A stretch of 64,000 nt of DNA from Pseudomonadota bacterium (GTDB lineage Bacteria > Pseudomonadota > Gammaproteobacteria > Burkholderiales > Methylophilaceae): assembly GCA_029782295.1 (NCBI GenBank), contig JAKOVB010000174.1:119030-183029 (forward strand). Direction: 5' to 3'. The notes beneath the pieces were generated by a model. It was given only the letters and a program-made list of their open reading frames with translations, was not told where the DNA came from and did not search any database. A program made the position numbers and the translations under genes. Numbering within the stretch: position 1 is the first letter of the stretch; each line of letters begins with the position of its first letter. Positions 33,133 through 40,391 of this stretch are shown in pieces.

Positions 33133-33789
33133 ATGTACTACCTCGCCACGTTTCATCCCCAGGTCTGGGTCAACGACCACGCGATGAGCGCCGATCCACA
33201 AGGTCCCACGCAGTGGGACGCCACCCAGTTCCTGAAGGCCATTCCCGCCTCGAAGCGCGCTCTCCTGTTGGAAGCGGACACCAATGACTCCGATGCACTC
33301 CGAGAGGATCCCGCCGCGCCGAAGTGGATCCGGGAATGGAGCGGACCGTTCTATGTGTCCGTCGATGAAGTCGACACCTTGCCGGATTCCATCTATCGCG
33401 CACCCCCGACGCGGTTCCAAGTAACGGTAAAGGCGCTGGTGCCGAGGGAGGATATGGACGCGGAGGACCGGCGCGACTATGACGACATCGTTGGCGATCA
33501 CGATCTCGAGGCGCGAAACGAAGAGGATGCGCTGGATCGGTTTCACGGCAAGCTGGCAATCGCCTGTCTGGATGACTTTGAAATCACCTGCTCGCCGCTG
33601 CGCGGCTATCGCGTGATCTGGAGCACGGATGTTCCCGATGCCGTATCGCCCGAGGCGGCGGCACGCGAGGCGTTCGATGCCATGCGCGGTGACCAGGCCA
33701 TTGGCATCACGTTTGACGTGGTCGATCACGAGAGCGACGAGAGCATCAGCATTCGTGTCCACCCCGACGACCTCCCAGCGGCGGACTAA
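33133..33789 (+). CDS. Hypothetical protein (218 aa), paralogue of 35907 gene
   Basis: Acidic protein. Its start (MYYLATFHPQVWVND, then GPTQWDATQFLKAIPASKRA) and the segment REDPAAPKWIREWSGPFYVS align with the protein at 35907 (MHFIATFYPN, GPNQWDVCAFLHACTPGQRA, KNDPAAPQWIREWDGPWHIC), so the two are diverged paralogues. The C-terminal half is longer here and very acidic (VVDHESDESISIRVHPDDLP). No named family or catalytic motif recognised. Confidence 0.6.
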   Translation: MYYLATFHPQVWVNDHAMSADPQGPTQWDATQFLKAIPASKRALLLEADTNDSDALREDPAAPKWIREWSGPFYVSVDEVDTLPDSIYRAPPTRFQVTVKALVPREDMDAEDRRDYDDIVGDHDLEARNEEDALDRFHGKLAIACLDDFEITCSPLRGYRVIWSTDVPDAVSPEAAAREAFDAMRGDQAIGITFDVVDHESDESISIRVHPDDLPAAD

Positions 33790-33808
33790 CGTTCGCCGGC
33801 GCGCAAAT

Positions 33809-33853
33809 CGCCGCAGGTGCGAGCCGCCTCCCGGCGGCTGCGCACTTGCGGCG
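33809..33853 (+). terminator. Long hairpin after 33133 gene
   Basis: About 20 paired positions (CGCCGCAGGTGCGAGCCGCC with its near-complement) around a TCCC loop; no U-run. Confidence 0.5.
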
Positions 33854-33899
33854 CAAGCGCGCAAACAAAACTTGGAATCGCCTCGCATTGCCAGCCTAT

Positions 33900-34018
33900 C
33901 GCGCCGCGCTTCGTGCGCAAGGCTGCGCGCGGGGCGCGCGCACGAGCTCGCTCACGCTCGACCATTGCGCACTCGCTCCACGGCGCGAGCCGCGTGCACG
34001 CAGGCGATTGACCTGCGT
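33900..34018 (+). promoter_or_regulatory. Structured leader 18 (gene at 34043)
   Basis: Outer stem CGCGCCG (33900-33906)/CGGCGCG (33981-33987), compensated; inner stem GTGCGCAAGGCTG with CTCGACCATTGCGCAC; terminal hairpin ACGCAGG/CCTGCGT (33998-34018), 24 nt before the ATG. Confidence 0.7.
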
Positions 34019-34042
34019 CACCTACTTCCGAAGGAGCCGACT

Positions 34043-34408
34043 ATGACGACCGTGGAACAACGCCAGGCGCGCGTGGAAACCCTCTTAAACCAGCAAGGGT
34101 TCGGGCTGCACCCCACCCAGCACGCACTCATCGACTGCGACGGCGAAATCATCTGCAAGCTGTCCGACTCTTTCATGAAGGCGCTGGACAGCCTCAACGA
34201 TGGACAGGCCCTCGCAGTCCTTCTGGAAATGCACTCGGTGTATCTCATCAGCGCCGAGCGCGCGCGCAAGGCTGGAATTCGCATCGGCCGCAGCGAAATC
34301 GTCTCGACGGTCCACGAGCTGCTGGGCATCAGCCGCTTCGAACGCCTGGGAGAGAATCTTGAAGGGGTATTGCGCGAATCAGCGCAGATGATCCGCGCGA
34401 GGCTGTGA
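34043..34408 (+). CDS. Hypothetical protein (121 aa)
   Basis: Soluble helical protein; no family recognised. Segments HALIDCDGEIICKLSDSFMK and SAERARKAGIRIGRSEIVST suggest a small alpha-rich fold. Start ATG 34043 has AAGGAG at ideal spacing. Monocistronic: leader upstream, strong hairpin downstream. Confidence 0.55.
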   Translation: MTTVEQRQARVETLLNQQGFGLHPTQHALIDCDGEIICKLSDSFMKALDSLNDGQALAVLLEMHSVYLISAERARKAGIRIGRSEIVSTVHELLGISRFERLGENLEGVLRESAQMIRARL

Positions 34409-34419
34409 CGCACGGATCA

Positions 34420-34449
34420 GGATGGCCGGGGTTGCCGCCCCGGCCATCC
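34420..34449 (+). terminator. Hairpin terminator after 34043 gene
   Basis: 12-bp perfect stem GGATGGCCGGGG/CCCCGGCCATCC with a 6-base loop, 11 bp after the stop codon. Confidence 0.65.
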
Positions 34450-34543
34450 AAACTTGCGCAATCGACCCGTGAGCGTCAAAGGTCGGCCGCAAACATTCGG
34501 AAGAAATAAAAGAGTTGCGGCTTGCTTGCCCGTTCAATTCTAC

Positions 34544-34662
34544 CACGCCGTTCTCGCTGTCCAGAGTCGCGCGAGGGACGCGCGCCCGGTCGGAGGAACC
34601 GCCCGGCTATCGCTTTGGACAGCTGCGCTGCGGCGTGCGCACACGGGTGCGGGCAATCCCGC
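34544..34662 (+). promoter_or_regulatory. Structured leader 19 (gene at 34680)
   Basis: Outer stem CACGCCG (34544)/CGGCGTG (34631); inner stem GCTGTCC (34556)/GGACAGC (34617), compensated relative to GCTGTCA/TGACAGC copies; terminal hairpin GCGGG/CCCGC (34649-34662), 17 nt before the ATG. Confidence 0.72.
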
Positions 34663-34679
34663 TCAATTGGAGCGCTCTC

Positions 34680-35024
34680 ATGAAAAAGACATTGCACGCG
34701 ACAACCAAAGCCACTCAGCCCGCCGGTACCACCAGCGCTCAACCACCCTCGCAGAAGTCGAAGTCGGAGGCCGTCATCGTTAACTTCGAGTATCGAATGA
34801 AGGATTGGCTGCCCTTTTTCAAGTTCGAGGACGAACTTGCTCGATCCATCGAGGATGCGGGAATTGGAGAGTTTGACGGCAACGCGCTGTCAGATTCCGG
34901 TACGGATTGTTCGATGTACATCTATGGTCCGGATGCCAACGTAATTCTTGCGCTCATCGCGCCTCGACTGCGCTCGGCGCCGTTCTTGGCGCGAATCATT
35001 GTCACGCTGCGCTACGCACGATAA
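34680..35024 (+). CDS. Hypothetical protein (114 aa)
   Basis: A Thr/Ser/Gln-rich, probably disordered N-terminus of about 30 residues, then a compact alpha/beta domain (WLPFFKFEDELARSIEDAGI, GTDCSMYIYGPDANVILALI). The domain layout (two-layer, Gly-Asp turn, YIYGPDA strand) looks complete. No family recognised. Confidence 0.55.
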   Translation: MKKTLHATTKATQPAGTTSAQPPSQKSKSEAVIVNFEYRMKDWLPFFKFEDELARSIEDAGIGEFDGNALSDSGTDCSMYIYGPDANVILALIAPRLRSAPFLARIIVTLRYAR

Positions 35025-35074
35025 GCAGCCAGGCGTCGAACGGCCGGGCAACCGAAGGATCGGCCCAAAGAAGA

Positions 35075-35220
35075 GGGCAGGTTGCCTACCCGTTCAATCG
35101 TATCACCCCGTGCTCGCGGTCAAGGCCGGCGCCGCATCCCTGCGGCGCGCAAGCGCGCTGCGCGCGGCCTGGACCGCTTGCGACGCGGGGTGCGTGGTCC
35201 GGGGTGGGCAATTCCGCCCA
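35075..35220 (+). promoter_or_regulatory. Structured leader 20 (gene at 35240)
   Basis: 5' hairpin GGGCAGG/CCTACCC (35075-35091); outer stem CACCCCG (35104)/CGGGGTG (35186), compensated; inner stem GCGGTC/GACCGC; terminal hairpin TGGGC/GCCCA (35205-35220), 19 nt before the ATG. Its core is almost identical to leader 21. Confidence 0.78.
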
Positions 35221-35239
35221 ATCGGTCCAGGAGATTCAC

Positions 35240-35644
35240 ATGGCAAATTGGTACGGCATCGCGCGTTCGAACTATGTGCGCGTAAAGGACTACAACGCTT
35301 TCAAAGCATGGGTGGAAACGCTCCCCGAAGTTGAAATAGCTGAGAGGGAAGGGATGTACGCATTGTTGGTCACCCGAGACAGTGACAGCGGAGGCTGGCC
35401 GTCCTATCGCGAAGGCAAGGATGGCGAGGATGAAGAAATCGACATTGCGGCGGAGATCGCGGAGCACTTAATGCTCGGTGAGGTGTTCATCTATTGCGAG
35501 GTTGGCGCCGAGAAGCAGTGTTACCTCACGGCCTGGACCATCGCGGTCAATGACAAAGGTGAGAAGATACAAGTGTCAATTGACGACATCTACTCGATGG
35601 TTAAAGACCGCTGGGGCCGCGAACCCACGACGGCTTCATATTAA
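35240..35644 (+). CDS. Hypothetical acidic protein (134 aa)
   Basis: Acidic alpha/beta protein (FKAWVETLPEVEIAEREGMY, EIAEHLMLGEVFIYCEVGAE, KIQVSIDDIYSMVKDRWGRE). No family recognised. It ends at a clear intrinsic terminator. Confidence 0.55.
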   Translation: MANWYGIARSNYVRVKDYNAFKAWVETLPEVEIAEREGMYALLVTRDSDSGGWPSYREGKDGEDEEIDIAAEIAEHLMLGEVFIYCEVGAEKQCYLTAWTIAVNDKGEKIQVSIDDIYSMVKDRWGREPTTASY

Positions 35645-35661
35645 GCATCGTGAGCGCTACG

Positions 35662-35699
35662 CCGTCCAGACACCGCGGCCTCTGTGGTGTCTGGACGGT
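35662..35699 (+). terminator. Intrinsic terminator after 35240 gene
   Basis: 12-bp stem CCGTCCAGACAC/GTGTCTGGACGG around a 13-base loop, followed by TTCT; 18 bp after the stop codon. Confidence 0.7.
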
Positions 35700-35743
35700 T
35701 CTGCTGATGCCTCACTTGGATCGATGGCGCAGATAACAAACAA

Positions 35744-35895
35744 GGCGGCGTTGCCTGCCGCCCCAATCTATCACCCCGTGCTCGCGGTCAAGGCCGGCGC
35801 CGCGTCCCTGCGGCGCGCAAGCGCGCTGCGCGCGGCCTGGACCGCTTGCGACGCGGGGTGAATGCCCGACGGTGTCGGCAATCCGCCGAGACACC
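35744..35895 (+). promoter_or_regulatory. Structured leader 21 (gene at 35907)
   Basis: 5' hairpin GGCGGC/GCCGCC (35744-35762); outer stem CACCCCG (35772)/CGGGGTG (35854); the roughly 90-bp core repeats leader 20 with about one difference. The terminal hairpin is long (GGTGTC-GGC-AATCC-GCC with GACACC, 35871-35895) and ends 11 nt before the ATG, and it does not resemble that of leader 20. Confidence 0.75.
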
Positions 35896-35906
35896 GGAGC
35901 ACGTCC

Positions 35907-36380
35907 ATGCACTTCATCGCGACCTTCTATCCGAACGCGCGCGGCAACTGGAACCCCATCAACGACCCGCTGCCAGGCCCGAACCAATGGGATGTGTGCG
36001 CATTCCTGCACGCATGCACGCCCGGGCAGCGCGCGGCGATCGAGTCCGCGCAGGGACACGCCGCTGACGTGCTGAAGAATGATCCAGCGGCGCCGCAGTG
36101 GATTCGCGAATGGGATGGCCCGTGGCACATCTGCGTCGAACAGCTCGGTCAGTTCTTCCCGGCGCTGCGCCGCTCGCTGGGTCGCAACGGCCCCACCTTC
36201 TACGACGTCACCGTACGCATCGAGGTCAATCCGAAGGAGACCGACCTGTGCGCGCAGTTCCACGCCAGCGCGATGGTCGCGTTCTTCGATCGCGACATTG
36301 GCCGTGTGGTGAAGGTGACTCACCAGCCCACGGCCGACGCGCCGGCAGCGCCGCCTGCGGCGGCCGGCCGCCGACGCTGA
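35907..36380 (+). CDS. Hypothetical protein (157 aa), paralogue of 33133 gene
   Basis: Shorter paralogue of the 33133 protein: shared MHFIATFYPN-type start, WDVCAFLHACTPGQRAAIES helix and DPAAPQWIREWDGPWHICVE core. It lacks the acidic C-terminal extension and ends in an Ala/Pro/Arg tail. Family unknown; two copies in one region suggest that the function is dosage- or target-dependent. Confidence 0.6.
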   Translation: MHFIATFYPNARGNWNPINDPLPGPNQWDVCAFLHACTPGQRAAIESAQGHAADVLKNDPAAPQWIREWDGPWHICVEQLGQFFPALRRSLGRNGPTFYDVTVRIEVNPKETDLCAQFHASAMVAFFDRDIGRVVKVTHQPTADAPAAPPAAAGRRR

Positions 36381-36416
36381 ACAAAAGAAGGCAGCTCGCC
36401 GCGCACGCCCAGCCTG

Positions 36417-36542
36417 CCGCGCCGCGCATCGCGCGCAAGGCTGAGCGCGCCGGGGCGGCGGCGCTCACGAGCTCGCTCACGCTCGGCCATTGGCGCGCTC
36501 GCTTTACGGCGCGGTGCGGCGTGCCGCAGGCGATCCGCCTGT
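36417..36542 (+). promoter_or_regulatory. Structured leader 22 (ADP-ribosyltransferase-like gene)
   Basis: Outer stem CCGCGCCG (36417-36424)/CGGCGCGG (36507-36514), compensated; inner stem GCGCGCAAGGCTGAGCGCGC with GCTCGGCCATTGGCGCGC; terminal hairpin CAGGC-GATCC-GCCTG (36526-36542), 22 nt before the ATG. Confidence 0.7.
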
Positions 36543-36564
36543 GCATTCCAGGAGCTCATCACCC

Positions 36565-37401
36565 ATGCGCGAGCACACCGCGGCATTCAAACAATGGTTC
36601 GCAGACTCCAAAGTGATCGACCGCAGCGGCAATCCGCTGGTGGTCTTCCACGGCACACCCACCCACGGACGCGAAAGTAACAACCGTTATGTTCGGATGG
36701 AACAGGCGGACGTGGAGTATCCGCAGTTCGACACGTTCATCACCCAAGGCGGCGGCATCACCGACTCAGGATGGCTGGGGGAGGGCGCCTATTTTGCGTC
36801 GGATGCTGACTATGCTTTCGAGTTCGGCAACTTCATCCTCCCGGTGTATCTGCGCATCACGCGACCGTTCGAGGTGTATGACGACAACACGAACAGCCGC
36901 GCGAATCACCTGCGCTTTCTGCAAAGCGTGCAGCACTTGCAGGGCCTGCCGGATGCGCTGAAGATGGATCTGTCTATGCCCGCCGATGAGCGCGGCAAGG
37001 AACTGGGCCGCGACTACTCGCGGTTCTTCTCGATTAGCGAGCTCACCTTTGAAGATGGGGTGAAGCGCTGGTCCCTGGTCGCGCGCTACAAGGAGGATTC
37101 GACGGCGGGCATCGTCGAGGGCTCAGGTGCGACGCCGGAGGAGGCGATCTTCAACTACCGCTACAAATACGAGTTCGGCGGGTTCCTACTGCATACCATC
37201 GGCGAGATCGGCGCCACCGAATTCCGCGCGCTGCTCGAACGCAACGGCTACGACGGCGTTATCGACTATCGAGAGGCGTATAGCGACGAAATGCCTGGCC
37301 CGTACATCAAGGAAGTCGTCGCGTTCCATCCCACGCAGATCAAATCCAGCATCGGCAACGGCGGCCGCTTCGATCCGACCGACGCCAGCATTCTGGCCTG
37401 A
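36565..37401 (+). CDS. ADP-ribosyltransferase-like protein (ART-PolyVal type)
   Basis: 278-aa protein with the ART-PolyVal layout: N-terminal FKQWFADSKVIDRSGNPLVV then VFHGTP (NAD-binding H/G-T element), FDTFITQGGGITDSGWLGEG with GAYFASDADYAFEFG (the S/T-x-x and aromatic elements), and the C-terminal signature EVVAFHPTQIKSSIGNGGRF. Such domains occur in polyvalent proteins that phages and plasmids deliver into, or express early in, a new host and that modify host proteins. Here it is a stand-alone domain with its own leader. Catalytic activity is inferred from fold motifs only. Confidence 0.72.
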   Translation: MREHTAAFKQWFADSKVIDRSGNPLVVFHGTPTHGRESNNRYVRMEQADVEYPQFDTFITQGGGITDSGWLGEGAYFASDADYAFEFGNFILPVYLRITRPFEVYDDNTNSRANHLRFLQSVQHLQGLPDALKMDLSMPADERGKELGRDYSRFFSISELTFEDGVKRWSLVARYKEDSTAGIVEGSGATPEEAIFNYRYKYEFGGFLLHTIGEIGATEFRALLERNGYDGVIDYREAYSDEMPGPYIKEVVAFHPTQIKSSIGNGGRFDPTDASILA

Positions 37402-37431
37402 GCGTGCTCCTCGCCAGCGCCGCCAGTGTGA

Positions 37432-37549
37432 CACGCAGCTCCCGCGGTCAAGGCCTGCGCCGGCCCCGGCCGGCGCGCAGGCGCGCTGCGCGCGGCCGTG
37501 ACCGCGATTCGCTTCGCGTGCGCACGCCCTGGCGCAGGCGATTTGCCTG
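37432..37549 (+). promoter_or_regulatory. Structured leader 23 (gene at 37569)
   Basis: Short outer stem CACGC (37432)/GCGTG (37516); inner stem GCGGTCA/TGACCGC with a GGCCGGC-rich top; terminal hairpin CAGGC-GATTT-GCCTG (37535-37549), 19 nt before the ATG. Confidence 0.65.
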
Positions 37550-37568
37550 ATCGATTCGGAGATCTCTC

Positions 37569-37892
37569 ATGGGCTGTAATACACGCGAAGAAAATGCGCT
37601 GGATGCGATGGCGGAGGACCTCTGCGCCCGACGTCGCGAACTGGATTCCGCGGCGACGCTCCAGTGGGCCAAAGACTGGCATGCGGGCAATGCGCATTGT
37701 CCTACGTGTCCATCGGATGACATGAAGACCGTCGATAGTAATTCTGACGGTTCGTGGCGCGTCGATACCTGGGCGTGTTGCCAGTGCGGCACGCGATGGA
37801 AGGTGCAAATGGATGAGACTGCGGTCTCAATCGTAGGCAAGGACGACGAGGAGGACGGGGAGTGGATTGAATTTTCGGAGCTCACCCCGTAA
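37569..37892 (+). CDS. Zinc-ribbon hypothetical protein (107 aa)
   Basis: Small acidic protein with two Cys pairs, HCPTCPSDDM and CCQCGTRWKV, about 30 residues apart, forming a classical zinc ribbon in a beta-rich middle (SWRVDTWACC). The helical N-terminus and acidic C-terminus (KDDEEDGEWIEF) are not diagnostic. It may be a protein- or nucleic-acid-binding adaptor; the exact role is unknown. Confidence 0.6.
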   Translation: MGCNTREENALDAMAEDLCARRRELDSAATLQWAKDWHAGNAHCPTCPSDDMKTVDSNSDGSWRVDTWACCQCGTRWKVQMDETAVSIVGKDDEEDGEWIEFSELTP

Positions 37893-37926
37893 ACCGGCGA
37901 GGGTCGTCACCCGTTGCGAACTCAAA

Positions 37927-37965
37927 AGAGCCTGGGCGAATCCGGCTCCGCCGGACCAGGCTCTA
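37927..37965 (+). terminator. Hairpin after 37569 gene
   Basis: AGAGCCTGG/CCAGGCTCT stem enclosing a second stem TCCGGC/GCCGGA. The 80 bp that follow hold further small inverted repeats but no gene. Confidence 0.5.
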
Positions 37966-38126
37966 CTCGCTTCGCTCACCGAGCCAATCGCAAAGCCGAT
38001 TGTCTCGGCCCTTCGGGTGACGATCCCTTTCGCGGTCAGTGTGTCGCACCGCTGCGGTTATTGCGCCCGTTGTTTGTTGCCGCCTGCCGCTGAGAAGACA
38101 GCACTCCTCGCCTGCCTGGCCAGCCT

Positions 38127-38247
38127 AGCACGCGGCTCCCGCGGTCAAGGCCTACGCCGGCAGAGCCCGGCGCGCACGCGCGCTGCGCGCGGCCCTGACC
38201 GCGGATCGCACTGCGTGCTGCTGGATTGACGCAGGCGATCGGCCTGC
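38127..38247 (+). promoter_or_regulatory. Structured leader 24 (gene at 38265)
   Basis: Outer stem AGCACGC (38127-38133)/GCGTGCT (38213-38219), register shifted and compensated; inner stem GCGGTCA/TGACCGC; terminal hairpin GCAGGC-GATCG-GCCTGC (38231-38247), 17 nt before the ATG. Confidence 0.72.
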
Positions 38248-38264
38248 CCACTCAGGAGAACGCG

Positions 38265-38660
38265 ATGACCACGGACAACATCATTTCCTTCAAGGATCGC
38301 ACGCGGCGGCGCCGCAAGGAGGGCAAAGTGGCGGGTTGCTCGTTTGTCGTCGGACCCGCCGACCTCGAGCACACGGGCTTTCAGGGCTACCTCGAGGCCA
38401 CCTTCCCCGAGATCGCCGAAGTTTTCGGTGAGCCGGCCCGGGGCGACCTCGAGGGCAAGTGTGCCTTCCGTTGGATTATCACCTTCTCGGACGGAACCGT
38501 CGCGACGATCTACGACTACAAAGTATGCGCCGCCTGGGCCGGACCTGAAGGCGTCACGGCCGGAGAAATCCGCCGCGGCGCGATCTTCGACTGGAACGTG
38601 GGCGGCAGCAGCAAGCGCGCCGTGTGGCTGGTGCGCCGGGCGTTGCTCGCCCGGCCGTAG
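38265..38660 (+). CDS. Hypothetical protein (131 aa)
   Basis: Alpha/beta protein with a basic N-terminus (KDRTRRRRKEGKVAG) and a strand-rich core (AFRWIITFSDGTVATIYDYK, IRRGAIFDWNVGG). I do not recognise a family. The hairpin at 38675 ends the transcript. Confidence 0.55.
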   Translation: MTTDNIISFKDRTRRRRKEGKVAGCSFVVGPADLEHTGFQGYLEATFPEIAEVFGEPARGDLEGKCAFRWIITFSDGTVATIYDYKVCAAWAGPEGVTAGEIRRGAIFDWNVGGSSKRAVWLVRRALLARP

Positions 38661-38674
38661 TGACCGGCGCCGGC

Positions 38675-38697
38675 CACGCAGGGCCTCGCCCTGCGTG
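38675..38697 (+). terminator. Hairpin terminator after 38265 gene
   Basis: 10-bp perfect stem CACGCAGGGC/GCCCTGCGTG with a CTC loop, 15 bp after the stop codon; no U-run. Confidence 0.55.
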
Positions 38698-38841
38698 TGG
38701 TGTGTTCGTAACTTCGGCAGCGTCTCACTCCGCCGCATCGGCGGCCGCCACGGCACTCGTTTCCCTTTGTGCGACCGGGCTCCCCACTGGCGTCCATGAA
38801 GGATGTTTGGAGAGCGTGCTTTGCCTGCGTTTCCAAGCTAC

Positions 38842-38956
38842 CACACCGTTCTCGCCGTCAATGACGAGCGCACAGCGCTCGCGTCGCTGCGCGCCGTAAA
38901 TCATTGACCGCTGCGCTGCGGTGTGCCGCGCGGGACGCGCAGGCAAGCCGCCTGCG
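38842..38956 (+). promoter_or_regulatory. Structured leader 25 (gene at 38975)
   Basis: TTGCCTG box near 38821; outer stem CACACCG (38842)/CGGTGTG (38919), compensated; inner stem CGTCAATGA/TCATTGACCG; terminal hairpin CGCAGGC-AAGCC-GCCTGCG (38938-38956), 18 nt before the ATG. Confidence 0.75.
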
Positions 38957-38974
38957 AATTCATTGGAGGATCTC

Positions 38975-39490
38975 ATGACCCAGTTCCACACCGCGGCCAG
39001 CCGGGTTCTGTGCAATACCTGCGAGGCGCTCTTGCCCGGCGCCGACGTGAATCCATGGGAGCGCTTTGAGCGCTGGCACGCCCGATTCACCACGCTGTTT
39101 TATGCCTGGCGCGGGGCGGGTCATCGCAGGGCTCCCTGCGGATTCAATGGCAGCGCGAGCAAGGTTCACACCCTGGAGGTACAGGAGTCCATGAATCGTG
39201 CGCGCATTGTGCAGGTGACGTTTTTCCAGAGTGGCGGATTTGGCGCGCCGCTGCATCGCTGGCGCGACCTGGACGAGGAAGTTTTTGCGACCAGCGCCGC
39301 CGGCGGCCTCGAGGAATCAATTGAGGCAGCGATCCAAGGGCGCGCTCAGTGGCTCGAATGCGAGGCGGAGGATCGGGCCGAAGCGCTGGATGAGTATCGC
39401 ATCGCGCAGCTCTATGAACTCGATGGGCGCTACTCCTCGTTTGAAGCGTTCCGAGCCGACTACCTTCGCGAAAGGCTGGCCTACGGATAG
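38975..39490 (+). CDS. Hypothetical protein (171 aa)
   Basis: Soluble protein with an N-terminal Cys pair (VLCNTCEALL) and a Trp/Phe/His-rich segment (NPWERFERWHARFTTLFYAW). The second half is acidic and helical (RAQWLECEAEDRAEALDEYR). No family recognised. GGAGGA Shine-Dalgarno at ideal spacing. Confidence 0.55.
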   Translation: MTQFHTAASRVLCNTCEALLPGADVNPWERFERWHARFTTLFYAWRGAGHRRAPCGFNGSASKVHTLEVQESMNRARIVQVTFFQSGGFGAPLHRWRDLDEEVFATSAAGGLEESIEAAIQGRAQWLECEAEDRAEALDEYRIAQLYELDGRYSSFEAFRADYLRERLAYG

Positions 39491-39566
39491 CCCCGCAGCG
39501 GCGGGATCGGCGTCAGCCCGGCGCCGGTTCCGCCGCGATCCTTGGAATCACAAGAGCTTGTTTCAC

Positions 39567-39593
39567 GCACGGCTTGCCGTGCGATTTGTTTGT
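39567..39593 (+). repeat. Hairpin plus TTGTTTGT, copy A
   Basis: GCACGG-CTTG-CCGTGC followed by GATTTGTTTGT. The same unit with the loop reversed (CAAG) occurs at 40327-40354, each about 40-60 bp before a leader and each preceded by ACAAGAGCTTGTTT. It may terminate the upstream transcript. Confidence 0.5.
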
Positions 39594-39630
39594 CTGAAAA
39601 AGGCGAGATTGCTGATGACCCAGCGTACCA

Positions 39631-39745
39631 ACGCCGTTCTCGCCGTCAATGGCGTCGCGCGAAGCGCGCTCGCGTCCCTTCGGGCCGGCTTCGCCCATTG
39701 ACGGCTACGCTGCGGCGTGGACTCGCGTGACGGGCAATCTCGCCC
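39631..39745 (+). promoter_or_regulatory. Structured leader 26 (klcA)
   Basis: Outer stem ACGCCG (39631)/CGGCGT (39713); 11-bp inner stem GCCGTCAATGG (39642-39652)/CCATTGACGGC (39695-39705); terminal hairpin GGGC-AATCTC-GCCC (39732-39745), 22 nt before the ATG. Confidence 0.75.
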
Positions 39746-39767
39746 AGATCATTCCGAGGACCACGCG

Positions 39768-40196
39768 ATGAATGCTGTCACAGAAGCGACAACCCAAACG
39801 ATCCAAGCGCGCGAAGTCACAGACGAGCACGAGCGCGTCAAATTCCTACCGCGACATTTTGGCGGACATATGCTCATCGTCGAGAACGCGATCTATTCCT
39901 TCATGCGGCAGCTCGCTAAGGACTATGCCGGCGGTTGCTGGAGATTCTTCGAATTGTCCAATGGCGGCATTTACATGGCGCCCCGCCGCGAGACCCGTTT
40001 CAACATCAGTGTCGAGGGCAACGGGTTCTGTGGCGAGATGAGCGCGGAGGCCGCCGGTATTACGGCCTGTTTGTTTGCGCTGTCTCACCTGTCGTTCCAC
40101 ATCTCGGACGACAGGGTGGCCGATCACTACCACCTGCTACTGCCCTTTGCATGTGAGCACGCCGAGGCGAGCGCCATCGTGGAGGCGATCGATTGA
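39768..40196 (+). CDS. klcA: Antirestriction protein, KlcA/ArdB family
   Basis: 142-aa protein of the ArdB/KlcA family. RVKFLPRHFGGHMLIVENAI, KDYAGGCWRFFELSNGGIYM, NGFCGEMSAEAAGITACLFA and the closing FACEHAEASAIVEAID follow the family along its whole length (usual size about 140 aa). ArdB/KlcA proteins relieve type I restriction in vivo and are typical early-expressed leading-region genes of conjugative plasmids. This is the strongest functional anchor for interpreting the surrounding block of small genes as an establishment/anti-defence region. Confidence 0.9.
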   Translation: MNAVTEATTQTIQAREVTDEHERVKFLPRHFGGHMLIVENAIYSFMRQLAKDYAGGCWRFFELSNGGIYMAPRRETRFNISVEGNGFCGEMSAEAAGITACLFALSHLSFHISDDRVADHYHLLLPFACEHAEASAIVEAID

Positions 40197-40211
40197 ACGC
40201 TTGATGGTCTC

Positions 40212-40242
40212 AAGCCCGGGCGCTTCTCAGGCGCTCGGGCTT
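40212..40242 (+). terminator. Intrinsic terminator after klcA
   Basis: Stem AAGCCCGGGCGC/GCGCTCGGGCTT with a 7-base loop, running into TTTTGTT; 15 bp after the stop codon. Confidence 0.85.
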
Positions 40243-40326
40243 TTGTTGCGTGAAACCTCCCGCTTGCGAGTGAGGCGCCTATGGATCAAGTCGGCCGCAA
40301 TCCCAGGGACACAAGAGCTTGTTTTA

Positions 40327-40354
40327 CGCACGGCAAGCCGTGCGATTTGTTTGT
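40327..40354 (+). repeat. Hairpin plus TTGTTTGT, copy B
   Basis: GCACGG-CAAG-CCGTGC followed by GATTTGTTTGT. Identical to the unit at 39567 except for the reversed loop. Confidence 0.5.
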
Positions 40355-40391
40355 CTGTCAGAGGCGGCTTGCCTGATTACTTTCAGGCTAT

